Counted from the stretch's first letter, positions 51,893 through 62,071 are shown. The stretch is 64,000 nt of DNA from Sulfitobacter delicatus (GCF_900102535.1 NZ_FNBP01000003.1:62001-126000), one strand, 5' to 3'. Program-made: numbers and translations. The notes: generated by a model not told the origin, from the sequence alone.

Positions 51893-54877
51893 GTGGCAGG
51901 CAACAAGCGTGTCGTGGCCGTACTCGGCCCGACAAATACCGGCAAGACGACCTATGCAATCGAACGTATGCTGGCCCACCGCACTGGCGTGATCGGCCTG
52001 CCGCTGCGGCTTTTGGCGCGCGAGGTCTATGACCGCATCGTCAAGGCGCGCGGCCCTTCGGTGGTGGCGCTGGTGACGGGCGAGGAGCGCATCGTGCCGC
52101 CGCGCACGCAGTATTGGGTCTGCACCGTGGAGGCGATGCCGCAAGAGATTGGCGCGGATTTCGTTGCAATTGACGAGATCCAGCTTTGTGCCGACCCCGA
52201 GCGCGGCCATGTTTTTACCGACCGTCTGCTGCGGTCGCGTGGCTTGCATGAGACGCTCTTTATGGGCGCCGACACCATGCGCGGCACCATTGCGGCGCTG
52301 GTGCCAGAGGTTGATTTCATGCGGCGCGACCGGATGAGCGAACTGGTCTACTCGGGCCAGAAAAAGATCAGCCGGATGAAGCCGCGCTCGGCCATCGTCG
52401 GCTTTTCGGTCGAGAACGTCTACGCCATTGCCGAACTCATTCGCCGCCAAAAGGGCGGAGCGGCGGTGGTGATGGGGGCTCTTTCGCCGCGCACCCGCAA
52501 TGCGCAGGTCGAGATGTATCAGAATGGCGAGGTCGATTATCTGGTGGCCACCGATGCGATTGGCATGGGGCTGAACCTCGATGTCGATCACGTCGCCTTT
52601 TCAGCGCTGAGCAAATTTGACGGACGGCGCATGCGCCCCCTCGCGCCGAATGAGTTGGCGCAGATCGCGGGCCGGGCGGGGCGCGGGTTCAAATCCGGCA
52701 CCTTTGGCACCACCGGCGATGCGCCCGCCTTGGACGATGGGGTCGCGCGGGCGATCATGGACCATAACTTCACCCCGCAGAACAAAGTGAACTGGCGCAA
52801 CCACGCGCTGCAATTCGGCACCGTCGACCGGCTGATCCAAAGCCTCGAGATGCCGCCCGAGGACCAACGGCTGGTCCGGGCGCGCGAGTCCGATGACCTG
52901 AAAGCGCTGAAGTCCTTGGCCCAAATGGATGAGGTGTTTGCCCGCGCCAGTGACCCGACCTCGGTGCGGCTTCTCTGGGATGTCTGCCGCATTCCCGACT
53001 TTCGCGGCATCAGCCACGCCGAACATGCGGGGCTGCTAGAGACCATTTTTAACGACCTGCACCAGCGCGGATTTATCCCCGATGACTGGCTGGCGCGACA
53101 AATCAAACGAATTGATCGAACCGATGGGGACATTGATGCGTTGTCCAAACGACTCGCGTTTATCCGCACATGGACCTACGTTGCGCAGCGCAAGGGCTGG
53201 ACGAAGGACGAAAGCCATTGGCGCGACACAACGCGTGTCGTAGAAGACCGCTTGTCGGACGCTCTACATGAGCGGCTGACTCAAAGATTTGTAGATCGGC
53301 GTACATCCGTATTGTTGCGCCGGCTTGGACAGAAGGAAGCCATGGTGGCCGATGTAAACGAGACCGGTGAAGTCACCGTTGAAGGTGAATTTGTAGGCAA
53401 GCTGGACGGGTTCCGCTTTCGGGTGGACAAGGGCGCAGGCGCGGCCGAGGACAAGACGGTCAAGACCGCCGCATTGCAGGCGCTGGCGCCGCAGTTCCAT
53501 CTGCGCGCCGACCGTTTCTACAATGCGCCGGATACCGAGATTGATTTCACCGAGCAGGGCGGCCTGATGTGGGGCAGTGCTGCAGTGGGCAAGCTGGTGG
53601 CGGGCGCTGATGCGCTCAAGCCGCAGGTCGAGGTCTTTGTGGACGACATTGCGGGCCCCGAAGTGGCCGAGAAGGTGAAGCGCCGTTTGCAGCATTTCAT
53701 CGACCGTAAGGTTGCGGCCCTCTTCGAGCCGCTCTTGGGTCTTGGAAAAGACGAGACCCTCACCGGTCTGGCCCGCGGCTTTGCTTTCCAACTGGTCGAG
53801 AGCTTTGGCATCCTGCCCCGCGCGCAAGTGGCCGAGGACGTGAAATCGCTTGATCAAGACGCCCGTGGTGCGCTGCGCAAACATGGCATCCGCTTTGGCC
53901 AGTTCACCATCTTCATGCCGCTGATGCTGAAACCCGCACCGACGCGTCTGCGTCTGGTGCTTTGGTCGCTCAGCAAAGGTCTGAACGAATTCCCCGAAAG
54001 CCCGCCCCCCGGTCTGGTCACCATTCCGGTCGAGAGTGGCGCGCCCGAAGGCGCCGACACGATGTCGGGCTACCGCAACGCGGGCAAGCGTGCGATCCGC
54101 ATCGACATGCTGGAACGTCTGGCTGACATGCTGCGCGCCGAAGACTCGCGCGGTGGGTTCGAGGCCAAGCCGGACATGCTCTCGATCACCGGCATGACGC
54201 TTGAGCAATTCGCCGACCTGATGGAAGGTCTGGGCTATAAGGCCGAAAAAGACGAGCGCACCAAGGTGAAGCCTGTCGACGTGGTGATGCCCAAAGACGG
54301 CAGCCATGACGCGATGGATCCTTCGGCGGATAACGTGGTGCCTGAGAAGGTCGCCCCCGACGCCGTGACAGATGACGCTGCTGACAGGCCGATCATGGAC
54401 GTCGCAGCCGAAGAGCCAGCGGGCGGCATCATTGAGACGCCTTCGGATGAAACCAACCCCGCTGACCGTCCGGCAGATGTGGCTGACATTCCAGATGATG
54501 GTATCGCCCCGATCGCCGATGTTTCGGCAGAAGACCCCGAGGTCGACGCTGCAATCCCCGAGGTGCCAGCGGAAGAAATCCCCCAAGGCACCGCGGCTGA
54601 TGCGGATATCGCCGGGCCTGAGATGGAAGTATTCTACACCTTCACATGGGCGCGCAGCCCGCGGGGCAATGCAGGTGGCCGCCGTGGCGGTGACCGTCCG
54701 CAGGGGCAGGGCAAGCCACGTGGCAAAGCTGGCCCCAAAGGCAAGGGGCGCAAGCCCGGTGGCGACAAGCCTGCCAAGAGCCAGAACTTCTCGGCCCGTC
54801 CGCCGCGCAAGGAAAAGCAGATCGACCCCGACAACCCCTTCGCCGCAGCGCTCATGGGGCTGAAGGACGACAAGTAA
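51893..54877 (+). CDS. SUV3-like DEAD/DEAH-type helicase
   Basis: This 994-residue protein begins with GPTNTGKTTYAIERMLAH (motif I), has FVAIDEIQ (Walker B DEIQ), VATDAIGMGLNLDVDHVAFSALSKFDGRRMRPL and QIAGRAGRGFKSG (motif VI). This is the layout of mitochondrial SUV3-type RNA helicases, common in alphaproteobacteria. Beyond about residue 830 an acidic Pro/Asp/Glu-rich region and a final Gly/Lys/Arg-rich tail (RGGDRPQGQGKPRGKAGP) are low-complexity. The start is GTG behind AAGGA. The HslR gene follows at once. Confidence 0.88.
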   Translation: MAGNKRVVAVLGPTNTGKTTYAIERMLAHRTGVIGLPLRLLAREVYDRIVKARGPSVVALVTGEERIVPPRTQYWVCTVEAMPQEIGADFVAIDEIQLCADPERGHVFTDRLLRSRGLHETLFMGADTMRGTIAALVPEVDFMRRDRMSELVYSGQKKISRMKPRSAIVGFSVENVYAIAELIRRQKGGAAVVMGALSPRTRNAQVEMYQNGEVDYLVATDAIGMGLNLDVDHVAFSALSKFDGRRMRPLAPNELAQIAGRAGRGFKSGTFGTTGDAPALDDGVARAIMDHNFTPQNKVNWRNHALQFGTVDRLIQSLEMPPEDQRLVRARESDDLKALKSLAQMDEVFARASDPTSVRLLWDVCRIPDFRGISHAEHAGLLETIFNDLHQRGFIPDDWLARQIKRIDRTDGDIDALSKRLAFIRTWTYVAQRKGWTKDESHWRDTTRVVEDRLSDALHERLTQRFVDRRTSVLLRRLGQKEAMVADVNETGEVTVEGEFVGKLDGFRFRVDKGAGAAEDKTVKTAALQALAPQFHLRADRFYNAPDTEIDFTEQGGLMWGSAAVGKLVAGADALKPQVEVFVDDIAGPEVAEKVKRRLQHFIDRKVAALFEPLLGLGKDETLTGLARGFAFQLVESFGILPRAQVAEDVKSLDQDARGALRKHGIRFGQFTIFMPLMLKPAPTRLRLVLWSLSKGLNEFPESPPPGLVTIPVESGAPEGADTMSGYRNAGKRAIRIDMLERLADMLRAEDSRGGFEAKPDMLSITGMTLEQFADLMEGLGYKAEKDERTKVKPVDVVMPKDGSHDAMDPSADNVVPEKVAPDAVTDDAADRPIMDVAAEEPAGGIIETPSDETNPADRPADVADIPDDGIAPIADVSAEDPEVDAAIPEVPAEEIPQGTAADADIAGPEMEVFYTFTWARSPRGNAGGRRGGDRPQGQGKPRGKAGPKGKGRKPGGDKPAKSQNFSARPPRKEKQIDPDNPFAAALMGLKDDK

Positions 54878-55261
54878 GTGGCGGCGGGCGAGAAACTACG
54901 GCTCGATAAATGGCTGTGGCATGCCCGCTTTTTCAAAACCCGCTCGCTCGCCGCCGCTCAGGTGGCGGGCGGTGCGGTTCGGATCAACGGCACCCCCACA
55001 CAAAAACGCGCCAGCAACGTCGGCCCCGGCGATGTGCTGACCTTTGCCCAAGGCGATCACGTCCGCGTCATTCAGATCGACGCCATCGGCCAGCGGCGCG
55101 GCCCGGCGCCCGAGGCGCAGGCGCTTTACACCGATCTGTCCCCGCCAGAGCCCAAGCCAAAGAACGTGACCCCGGAAAATCCCGCCTATGAGGGAAAGGG
55201 GCGCCCGACCAAGCGCGACCGCAGGCAGCTTGATCTTTCTAAGGCGCGCCACCTTGAATGA
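54878..55261 (+). CDS. hslR: S4-domain RNA-binding protein (HslR-like)
   Basis: This 127-residue protein has an N-terminal S4 domain: [51 protein letters not shown]. It matches the heat-shock protein HslR, which returns a stalled peptidyl-tRNA-carrying 50S subunit to use. The start is GTG directly after the helicase stop (TAAGTG), so the two are coupled. The C-terminus is a basic tail. Confidence 0.9.
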   Translation: MAAGEKLRLDKWLWHARFFKTRSLAAAQVAGGAVRINGTPTQKRASNVGPGDVLTFAQGDHVRVIQIDAIGQRRGPAPEAQALYTDLSPPEPKPKNVTPENPAYEGKGRPTKRDRRQLDLSKARHLE

Positions 55262-55314
55262 TCTCGCCCACCGGTTTAGCTAACCCTCCGAACGCCCCAG
55301 CCAGAGTTTCCCGC

Positions 55315-55650
55315 ATGACCTATATCGTGAACGACGCCTGCATCGCCTGCAAATACACCGACTGCGTCGAGGTATGTCCGGTGGATTGCTTTTACGAAGG
55401 CGAGAACATGCTGGTCATCCACCCCGATGAGTGCATCGACTGCGGCGTCTGCGAGCCGGAATGCCCCGCCGATGCGATCCGCCCGGACACCGAGCCGGAA
55501 ATGGAGAAATGGGTCGAGTTCAACCGCAAGTATTCCGAGCTATGGCCCGTCATCATCACCAAGAAAGATCCGCTGCCCGAGGCGGAGGAGATGGATGGGA
55601 AAGAGGGCAAGATGGACCTCTTTTCAGAAAAGCCCGGCGAGGGCGGCTGA
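55315..55650 (+). CDS. fdxA: Seven-iron ferredoxin
   Basis: This 111-residue ferredoxin begins [55 protein letters not shown]. The nine Cys positions fit one 3Fe-4S and one 4Fe-4S cluster, as in FdxA of Azotobacter type. It is an electron carrier for unspecified redox partners. The ATG at 55315 gives the typical start. It follows hslR and precedes carD, an order common in alphaproteobacteria. Confidence 0.95.
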   Translation: MTYIVNDACIACKYTDCVEVCPVDCFYEGENMLVIHPDECIDCGVCEPECPADAIRPDTEPEMEKWVEFNRKYSELWPVIITKKDPLPEAEEMDGKEGKMDLFSEKPGEGG

Positions 55651-55953
55651 TTCGCGCAATACTCTGTTCGGATTATCTGAGCTTTGCACCTTAAATTGCT
55701 GGTTTATCTTGGGTTTCGCCCATTCGGCCCACGCCCCGCTTCCGAATGCTACGATTTTGTGCTATAATGGAGGCAAGCTGTAACAGACGAGCCAGAAATG
55801 CATCGACCACGCTGCCAAGGTTGACATCAAATTTCTAGAGCAGACGCACCCGAAACGCAGACCGTTCAGGCTGTTTTCGCTTGCGTCTTTCACGTGCTGT
55901 TCAGGTTCATGAGTTAATAGCGGGGCTGCCCCGCACGCCAAGGAGCGATCTAT
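55651..55953. other. Intergenic region with the carD promoter
   Basis: The 303 bases between fdxA and carD hold no gene. They contain a TATAAT-like sequence at about 55754, a TTGACA at about 55822, and a short GC-rich hairpin GCGGGGCTGCCCCGC at about 55920-55934 just before the carD ribosome-binding site AAGGAG. No terminator with a T tract was recognised after fdxA. Confidence 0.5.
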
Positions 55954-56466
55954 ATGACCAAATCGAAAAAGCTAGACTTCCGCCCGAATGAGTTCGTTGT
56001 CTACCCTGCGCATGGCGTTGGGCAGATCGTCTCGATCGAGGAACAGGAAGTCGCCGGCATCTCGCTGGAGCTGTTCGTGATTTCCTTTGAAAAAGACAAG
56101 ATGACCCTGCGGGTGCCCACGCATAAGGCGACCGAAATCGGCATGCGTGCCTTGTCCACGCCTGACGTAATCAACCATGCGATGAAGACACTGAAGGGCA
56201 AGGCCAAGGTCAAACGCGCCATGTGGTCGCGCCGTGCGCAGGAGTATGAGCAAAAGATCAACTCTGGCGATCTCATTGCCATTGCCGAGGTCGTGCGCGA
56301 CCTGCACCGCACCGATGACCAGCGCGAGCAGAGCTATTCCGAGCGTCAGCTTTACGAAGCGGCACTTGAGCGTCTGACCCGCGAAGTTGCTGCCGTCTCC
56401 GGTGGAGATGAGCTGGCCGCAGCCAAGCAGGTTGGCGATGTGCTGGAAAGCCGCGTCGCAGCTTAA
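55954..56466 (+). CDS. carD: CarD-family transcriptional regulator
   Basis: This 170-residue protein matches CarD/CdnL proteins: FRPNEFVVYPAHGVGQIVSIEEQEVAGISLELFVISFEKDKMTLRVPTHKATEIGMR, then an alpha-helical DNA-binding part (AMWSRRAQEYEQKINSGDLIAIAEVVRDLHR). The N-terminal RNA polymerase-interacting domain is complete. CarD stabilises open complexes at rRNA and other promoters. The RBS AAGGAG is strong. A terminator follows 20 bases after the stop. Confidence 0.95.
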   Translation: MTKSKKLDFRPNEFVVYPAHGVGQIVSIEEQEVAGISLELFVISFEKDKMTLRVPTHKATEIGMRALSTPDVINHAMKTLKGKAKVKRAMWSRRAQEYEQKINSGDLIAIAEVVRDLHRTDDQREQSYSERQLYEAALERLTREVAAVSGGDELAAAKQVGDVLESRVAA

Positions 56467-56486
56467 GCGGTCTGTCTTTTAGATTA

Positions 56487-56515
56487 AGCCGCGTCCTCCG
56501 GGGCGCGGCTTTTTC
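56487..56515 (+). terminator. Intrinsic terminator after carD
   Basis: AGCCGCGTCC pairs with GGGGCGCGGCT (one bulge) and is followed by TTTTT (56511-56515). It sits 20 bases after carD and just before the end of the convergent cobS gene. Confidence 0.85.
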
Positions 56516-56529
56516 TATGCACAGGCGCT

Positions 56530-57330
56530 TTAGGCCTGCCAGCCAAAGACCATCATCTGACAGCCCATCAGCAGGGCAATTTCAGTGATCTGCTGTGTGG
56601 CACCCAAGACATCACCGGTCTGGCCGCCAATTTTGCGCTTGGCCAGCTGTCGCACCACGAGTGCCGCCAAGAATGCCAAGAGAACCAGGCGCCACGCTGA
56701 AACGTCTGGGGCGAGCACCGTCACCATCACTGCGATCAGCACAGCCGCTGCCGTGGCCATCTCTCCGGGCCGCCCGGTGCGGTCTGATAAGCCGTCGCGG
56801 CGCGCAATCGGCAGGCTGTCCATCACCCAGACCATCGCGGCGCGGGAACCGCAGGCCGCAATTACCAGCGCCCAAAGCAGCGCCCCATCGGTGATCAATT
56901 CGGCGATCAGATACCAGCGAAGCAGCAGCGAAAACACCAACGCGATCACCCCATAGCTGCCGATCATGCTGTCCTTCATGATCCGCAGCCGCTTTTCCGC
57001 CGTCCAGCCGCCCCAGAACCCATCCGCGCAATCTGCGAGCCCGTCTTCATGCAACGCGCCGCTGAGCATCACCAGCGTGGTTAGCACAATGCCAGCCACC
57101 AAGGGCGCAGTGGCTCCCATGCGGCTCAGCGCTTCGCCCACGCCCGCTGCGATGAGGGCGAGCAAGATCCCAACCAGCGGATAGGCCCACGCCCCCCGCG
57201 CGGCGGGGCGGTGGGCTTGGGTCGGGAAATGAAAATGCGGCAGGGGCAGGCGGGTCAGCAATGCGAGGGCCACGGGAATGTCACGGGGCCGAAAGGTGTC
57301 TTTCACCGTGGCAATGTCGGGAATGGCCAT
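56530..57330 (-). CDS. cobS: Adenosylcobinamide-GDP ribazoletransferase
   Basis: This 266-residue membrane enzyme joins GDP-cobinamide to alpha-ribazole in the last step of cobalamin synthesis. Multiple hydrophobic helices are visible. The motif HEDGLADCADGFWGG (metal-binding DGLAD) is diagnostic, and PLPHFHF and GAWAYPLVG are typical. The ATG at 57330 follows GAAGGGA; a GTG at 57348 is in frame. It is divergent from cobT, a partner in the same pathway, across 78 bases. Confidence 0.94.
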   Translation of the reverse strand: MAIPDIATVKDTFRPRDIPVALALLTRLPLPHFHFPTQAHRPAARGAWAYPLVGILLALIAAGVGEALSRMGATAPLVAGIVLTTLVMLSGALHEDGLADCADGFWGGWTAEKRLRIMKDSMIGSYGVIALVFSLLLRWYLIAELITDGALLWALVIAACGSRAAMVWVMDSLPIARRDGLSDRTGRPGEMATAAAVLIAVMVTVLAPDVSAWRLVLLAFLAALVVRQLAKRKIGGQTGDVLGATQQITEIALLMGCQMMVFGWQA

Positions 57331-57408
57331 GTTTTGTCCCTTCGGCACTTTCAGCCCGGACAGGCTACGGCTAGAAACGGTTAAATATCAATCCTTAAAG
57401 GCCTGCAT

Positions 57409-58422
57409 ATGACATCGTCCTTCGCCAGTCTTACCGAATTCCGCAGCCTGTTGCAGCAGATGCCTGGCGTCGATGCCGAGGCGGCAGAGGCCGCGCGGGC
57501 GCATGACAGCCAGCTGACCAAACCGCCCGGCGCGCTTGGGCGGCTGGAGGATTTGGCCGTTTGGTATCGCGGTTGGCGCGGGGGCGAACGGTCAGAGATA
57601 AATGCGCCCCAAATTATCGTATTTGCGGGAAACCACGGCGTTGCGGCGCGCGGGGTCTCGGCTTTCCCGGCAGCGGTGACTGAACAGATGGTGCTGAATT
57701 TCCAGCGCGGCGGAGCAGCGATTAACCAGATCGCGCGGGTGAACGGGGCGACGTTGGATGTGGTCCCGCTCGCACTTGATGAACCGACGCAGGATTTCAC
57801 CAAAGCGCCCGCGATGGAGGAGGCAGAGTTCGTTGAGGCGCTGCGCGCGGGCTGGGACGCAGTGAGCGAGACGGCTGACCTTCTGGTGGTCGGTGAAATG
57901 GGGATCGCCAACACGACTTCCGCCGCGGCGCTGGCCTGTGCTTTGCTGGGTGGTGAGGCGGCGGTTTGGGTCGGACGTGGCACCGGGGTGGACGATGACG
58001 GGCTTGCCCTGAAAACCCAGGTTATTGCGGAAGGGGTCGCCCTGCACCGCGACAGTGGTGACGGCCTCGAGATCCTCCGCCACCTCGGCGGGCGCGAATT
58101 GGCGGCGATGGCGGGGGCGATGGCGCGGGCACGGCACCTGCGCATCCCGGTGATCCTTGACGGGTTCATCTGCTGTGCGGCTGCGCTCTGTCTTGAGCGG
58201 ACCGCAGCGGGCGCATTGGATCATGCGGTGGCGGGACACCTTAGCGCCGAAGGCGGCCATGGGCGTTTGCTGGAAGCGTTGGATAAGGCGCCGCTGCTCA
58301 GCCTCAATTTGCGTTTGGGGGAAGCCTCAGGCGCAGGGCTGGCCATCGGCGTGCTGAAAGCTGCGCTCGCTTGCCATGCGGGCATGGCGACCTTTGCCGA
58401 GGCGGGCGTCAGCGATGGATAA
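57409..58422 (+). CDS. cobT: Nicotinate-nucleotide-dimethylbenzimidazole phosphoribosyltransferase
   Basis: This 337-residue enzyme makes alpha-ribazole phosphate for the lower ligand of B12. Motifs: [82 protein letters not shown], and the C-terminal [38 protein letters not shown] with its catalytic Glu. It is divergent from cobS. No cobalamin riboswitch was found in the gap. The other cob genes are elsewhere. Confidence 0.96.
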   Translation: MTSSFASLTEFRSLLQQMPGVDAEAAEAARAHDSQLTKPPGALGRLEDLAVWYRGWRGGERSEINAPQIIVFAGNHGVAARGVSAFPAAVTEQMVLNFQRGGAAINQIARVNGATLDVVPLALDEPTQDFTKAPAMEEAEFVEALRAGWDAVSETADLLVVGEMGIANTTSAAALACALLGGEAAVWVGRGTGVDDDGLALKTQVIAEGVALHRDSGDGLEILRHLGGRELAAMAGAMARARHLRIPVILDGFICCAAALCLERTAAGALDHAVAGHLSAEGGHGRLLEALDKAPLLSLNLRLGEASGAGLAIGVLKAALACHAGMATFAEAGVSDG

Positions 58423-58433
58423 CCGCTAGACCT

Positions 58434-60347
58434 TCAGGCGCTGTCCTTGTCGTTCTCCGTGCTAAGATTGAGAAAGGCTGTTTCCAACTCCTTCTGCAAT
58501 TCCTTTGCACGGGCGACATAGGCCGGGTTCTGCGACGGCGGCACGTCTGGCCGCCAAAGGGCCGCTAACTCGCGGACCGAGGCACGGTCATGGGCGTAGA
58601 AGAGTTTTTGCGCCTCGCTGGCCTCGAACTCCGTCAGCCCCATGTTCTCCAGCACATAGCGTCCGGCCCGGAGCGAGCTGTCAAAGACCTCGCGCGTGAT
58701 GTCATTCGAGCCGGCCTGATAGTGACGGTACACCTCTGTCCGGTCCCGCGCGCGGCTGACGATATGCAAGTTTGGGTTCTCTTTGCGCGCATAGGCGATC
58801 AACGCGACCGCGGCGCGGGGATTGTCCAGCGCCACAACCAAGACGCTGGCGTCCTGCAGCCCGGCCTTGCGCAGAATGTCGGGGCGGGTGGGGTCGCCCA
58901 AGAACCCTTTGAACCCAAAGCGCCGCATCACGGCGATGGTTTCGGGATTGTGGTCCAAGACTACCGTTTCGAAACCGCTGGCCTGCACCATTCGGTTCAC
59001 CATCTGCCCGAACCGCCCCACGCCCGCGATGATCACCGGACCGCTTTCGTCAATCTCATCCGGCGTCACGGGGGCTGCGCCGTTGGACCGTTTGCTGATG
59101 AAATCATAGAGGATGAACAGCAGCGGGGTGATCAACATGGTCAGCGCGATGACGAGCAAGAGCGTCTCGGCAATCGGGTCGGGCATGACGCCGGTGGCGA
59201 GCGAAAAGCTGACCAGCACAAAGCCAAATTCACCTGCCTGTGCCAATGCTAGCGTAAAGAGCCATTCATCCTGACCCTTGAGCCGGAAAAGCCGTCCTAG
59301 GAACATCAGGATATGAGCTTTGACGATAATGACCAAAAGCGCCATCGAGATCAGGATCAGCGGCTTTTCAAAGAGCAGCACGAAATTGATCCCGGCGCCG
59401 ACGGTGATGAAAAAAAGCCCGAGAAGCAGCCCTTTGAAGGGTTCGAGGTCGGTCTCCAACTCGTGACGGAACTCGCTGCTGGCCAACACCACTCCGGCGA
59501 GGAAAGCGCCGAGCGCGGGTGACAAGCCTACGACTGTCATCAGCGAGGAGATCCCCACCACGATCAACAAGGCCAGCGCCGTATACATCTCACGCAGTTT
59601 CGACAGGTGGATGTAGCGAAAGACAGGGCGGGTCAGATAGATACCGACGAGAATGATCGCCGCCACCGCACCGATAGTGACCAAGGTCACACCCCAGCCG
59701 GGGAGGCTCTGGATATAGGTCTCAATGGCATGTGCCGTCTCGCCTGCTTGGCTTGTCTCGGCCCCGGCATGGGCGGTTTCGACTTCGCCTGAACTAAGGG
59801 AAATCGACCCGTCAGGCAGAAGCCCGCCAGAAATATTGGTGGCAAGCAGCGGCAGGAAGGCGAGGATGGGGATCACCGCGATGTCTTGTGTCAGAAGCAC
59901 CGAAAAGACCGAGCGCCCGCCTTGGGTCCGCATCAGCCCTTTTTCGGTCAGTGTTTGCAGAACGATCGCCGTGGACGAAAGCGATAGCGTCAACCCGATG
60001 GCAAAGGCGACTTGCCATGGCTGATCATAGGCCATCGCCACGCCCATCAGCGCTGCCGTTGACAGCACAACCTGCGCGCCGCCCAAACCCAGCAGACGGT
60101 GGCGCATGTTCCAAAGCGCGCGGGGTTCCAACTCCAACCCGATAAGGAACAGCATCATCACCACGCCAAACTCGGCAAAATGCTGTACCTCCTCAGTCTC
60201 GGACCCCACCAGACCCAAGACCGGCCCGATAAGGATACCGGCCGCGAGATAGCCCAGCACCGACCCCAGCCCCAGCCGCGCGGCGATGGGCACGGCGATG
60301 ACGGCAGCGGCCAGATAGACCGAGGCTTGGAACAGGAAACCTTCCAT
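58434..60347 (-). CDS. KefB/KefC-type CPA2 cation:proton antiporter
   Basis: This 637-residue protein has about twelve membrane helices up to residue 410, then a TrkA-N (RCK) NAD-binding domain from about 440 (GPVIIAGVGRFGQMVNRMVQASGFETVVLDHNPE). RLGLGSVLGYLAAGILIGPVLG and EPRALWNMRHRLLG..AQV are typical of KefB/C. Members are potassium efflux systems gated by NAD and, in KefC, glutathione. No KefF/KefG partner is adjacent. The ligand is therefore undecided. Confidence 0.9.
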   Translation of the reverse strand: MEGFLFQASVYLAAAVIAVPIAARLGLGSVLGYLAAGILIGPVLGLVGSETEEVQHFAEFGVVMMLFLIGLELEPRALWNMRHRLLGLGGAQVVLSTAALMGVAMAYDQPWQVAFAIGLTLSLSSTAIVLQTLTEKGLMRTQGGRSVFSVLLTQDIAVIPILAFLPLLATNISGGLLPDGSISLSSGEVETAHAGAETSQAGETAHAIETYIQSLPGWGVTLVTIGAVAAIILVGIYLTRPVFRYIHLSKLREMYTALALLIVVGISSLMTVVGLSPALGAFLAGVVLASSEFRHELETDLEPFKGLLLGLFFITVGAGINFVLLFEKPLILISMALLVIIVKAHILMFLGRLFRLKGQDEWLFTLALAQAGEFGFVLVSFSLATGVMPDPIAETLLLVIALTMLITPLLFILYDFISKRSNGAAPVTPDEIDESGPVIIAGVGRFGQMVNRMVQASGFETVVLDHNPETIAVMRRFGFKGFLGDPTRPDILRKAGLQDASVLVVALDNPRAAVALIAYARKENPNLHIVSRARDRTEVYRHYQAGSNDITREVFDSSLRAGRYVLENMGLTEFEASEAQKLFYAHDRASVRELAALWRPDVPPSQNPAYVARAKELQKELETAFLNLSTENDKDSA

Positions 60348-60367
60348 AATCGTCCTTTCGGGGTGGG

Positions 60368-60823
60368 TCAGATGGGCAGGGGCCCGTCCTGTTTCAATTG
60401 GTCCATGACGATCTGGCTATGCACCCGGCTGACAGCCTGATGCGGCAGAAGGACATCGTGAATGAGCCGGTTCAGGCTCGGCAGATCGTCACAATAGACC
60501 CTCAGAAGATAGTCCGCATCCCCGGTCATCGTCCAAACGCTCACAATTTCGGGACGGGTGGCCATCAGCCGTGCAAAACTAGTGGAGTGTTCGGGGCCAT
60601 GGGTGCCAAGATGCACTTGGACAAATCCCTGCACATTCAGACCCATGCGTACCGGATCGAGCCGGGCATGGTAGCCGCGAATATAGCCGTCGGCTTCAAG
60701 CTTCTGCCGTCGTCTTCCGGCCTGGCTCGACGAGAGGTTCAACTCTTCGCCTAACTCTTGCGCCGTCAAATGTGCGTTCTTTTGCAAGGCTGTTAGTAGC
60801 CGCCGGTCGATCTCATCAAGCAT
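60368..60823 (-). CDS. Lrp/AsnC-family regulator
   Basis: This 151-residue regulator begins MLDEIDRRLLTALQKNAHLTAQELGEELNLSSSQAGRRRQKLEADGYIRGYHARLD, a winged helix of the Lrp type, and has a C-terminal RAM effector domain (VSVWTMTGDADYLLRVYCDDLPSL). It sits upstream of hppD on the opposite strand, with 135 bases between, so control of hppD by an amino acid such as tyrosine is likely. A longer ATG at 60904 is less well supported. Confidence 0.92.
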   Translation of the reverse strand: MLDEIDRRLLTALQKNAHLTAQELGEELNLSSSQAGRRRQKLEADGYIRGYHARLDPVRMGLNVQGFVQVHLGTHGPEHSTSFARLMATRPEIVSVWTMTGDADYLLRVYCDDLPSLNRLIHDVLLPHQAVSRVHSQIVMDQLKQDGPLPI

Positions 60824-60958
60824 GATGCGTATATCTCGCATGGTTTTGCAATAGGATGCGACATCTTCGCGGAAATGACCATAGAGGCGACGCAGAAAGC
60901 GCAATTTCCGCGGCTACAAGACGGTATCCTAGTCTCAAACCAGACATAGGAGACAGAT

Positions 60959-62053
60959 ATGGGTCCTTTCCCGCACGACGCCCCGAAATCGCAGATCACG
61001 GCCGAGAACCCCGCCGGCACCGACGGCTTTGAGTTTGTCGAATTCGCCAGTCCCGACCCGCAGGCGCTGCGCGATGTCTTTACCAAGATGGGCTATGCCC
61101 ATGTCGCCAACCACAAAACCAAAAAGATCGAACTTTGGCAGCAGGGCGACATCACCTATGTGCTGAACCACGATGCCGACAGCTTTGCCGCGCGTTTTGT
61201 CGAAGACCACGGCCCCTGCGCGCCCTCGATGGGCTGGCGCGTGGTTGATGCGCAGAAAGCGTTGGAGCATGCTGTGGCCAAGGGCGCTGAGGAATACAAG
61301 GGCGATGGCAAGGTGCTGGACGTGCCCGCGATCATGGGCATCGGCGGCTCGCTGATTTATTTCGTAGATCAGTATTACGACACCTCGCCCTACAACTGGG
61401 AATACGACTGGATCGCGACTTCGAAACCCGAAGGCGTGGGCTTCTACTACCTCGATCACCTGACCCACAACGTCCACAAGGGCAACATGGACGTCTGGTT
61501 CAAGTTCTACGGCGACCTGTTCAACTTCCGCGAAATTCGCTTCTTTGACATCGAAGGTAAATTTACCGGCCTTACCAGCCGCGCGCTGACCTCGCCTTGT
61601 GGGCGCATCCGCATCCCGATCAACGAAGACCGGGGTGAAACCGGGCAGATCGTGGCTTATCTTAAGAAGTACAATGGCGAGGGCATCCAGCACATCGCTG
61701 TCGGTGCGCGGAACATCTATGACGCAACTGATGCGATTGCCGACAATGGGCTGAAGTTCATGCCCGGCCCGCCCGAGACCTACTATAAGATGTCTAAGGA
61801 CCGCGTCACCGGCCACGAAGAGCCGCTCGACCGGATGCAGAAACACGGCATTCTGATCGACGGCGAAGGCGTGGTCGACGGCGGCGAGACCCGCATCCTG
61901 TTGCAGATTTTCTCTAAGACTGTGATCGGGCCGATCTTCTTTGAGTTCATTGAGCGAAAGGGGGATGACGGTTTTGGTGAGGGCAACTTCAAGGCGTTGT
62001 TCGAGTCGATTGAGCAGGAGCAGATCGACAATGGCGAACTAGAAGCATCGTAA
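60959..62053 (+). CDS. hppD: 4-hydroxyphenylpyruvate dioxygenase
   Basis: This 364-residue Fe(II) enzyme converts 4-hydroxyphenylpyruvate to homogentisate in tyrosine breakdown. The metal ligands are visible as His in YLDHLTHNVHKGNM, His in GIQHIAVGARN and Glu in GPIFFEFIERKGD. The GFGEGNFKALFESIE tail is typical. The start has a weak GGAGACAG box. The Lrp-like gene is divergent. A hairpin follows the stop. Confidence 0.95.
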   Translation: MGPFPHDAPKSQITAENPAGTDGFEFVEFASPDPQALRDVFTKMGYAHVANHKTKKIELWQQGDITYVLNHDADSFAARFVEDHGPCAPSMGWRVVDAQKALEHAVAKGAEEYKGDGKVLDVPAIMGIGGSLIYFVDQYYDTSPYNWEYDWIATSKPEGVGFYYLDHLTHNVHKGNMDVWFKFYGDLFNFREIRFFDIEGKFTGLTSRALTSPCGRIRIPINEDRGETGQIVAYLKKYNGEGIQHIAVGARNIYDATDAIADNGLKFMPGPPETYYKMSKDRVTGHEEPLDRMQKHGILIDGEGVVDGGETRILLQIFSKTVIGPIFFEFIERKGDDGFGEGNFKALFESIEQEQIDNGELEAS

Positions 62054-62071
62054 GCCTTAGATAATTTTATG

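Noticed and set aside
53264-54586. A long minus-strand open frame opposite the SUV3-like helicase
   Set aside because: The helicase frame shows ordered helicase motifs on the plus strand. The opposite frame is a by-product of its codon bias.
57331-57408. Possible cobalamin riboswitch between cobS and cobT
   Set aside because: The gap is only 78 bases and has no B12-box pattern, too short for the known riboswitch.
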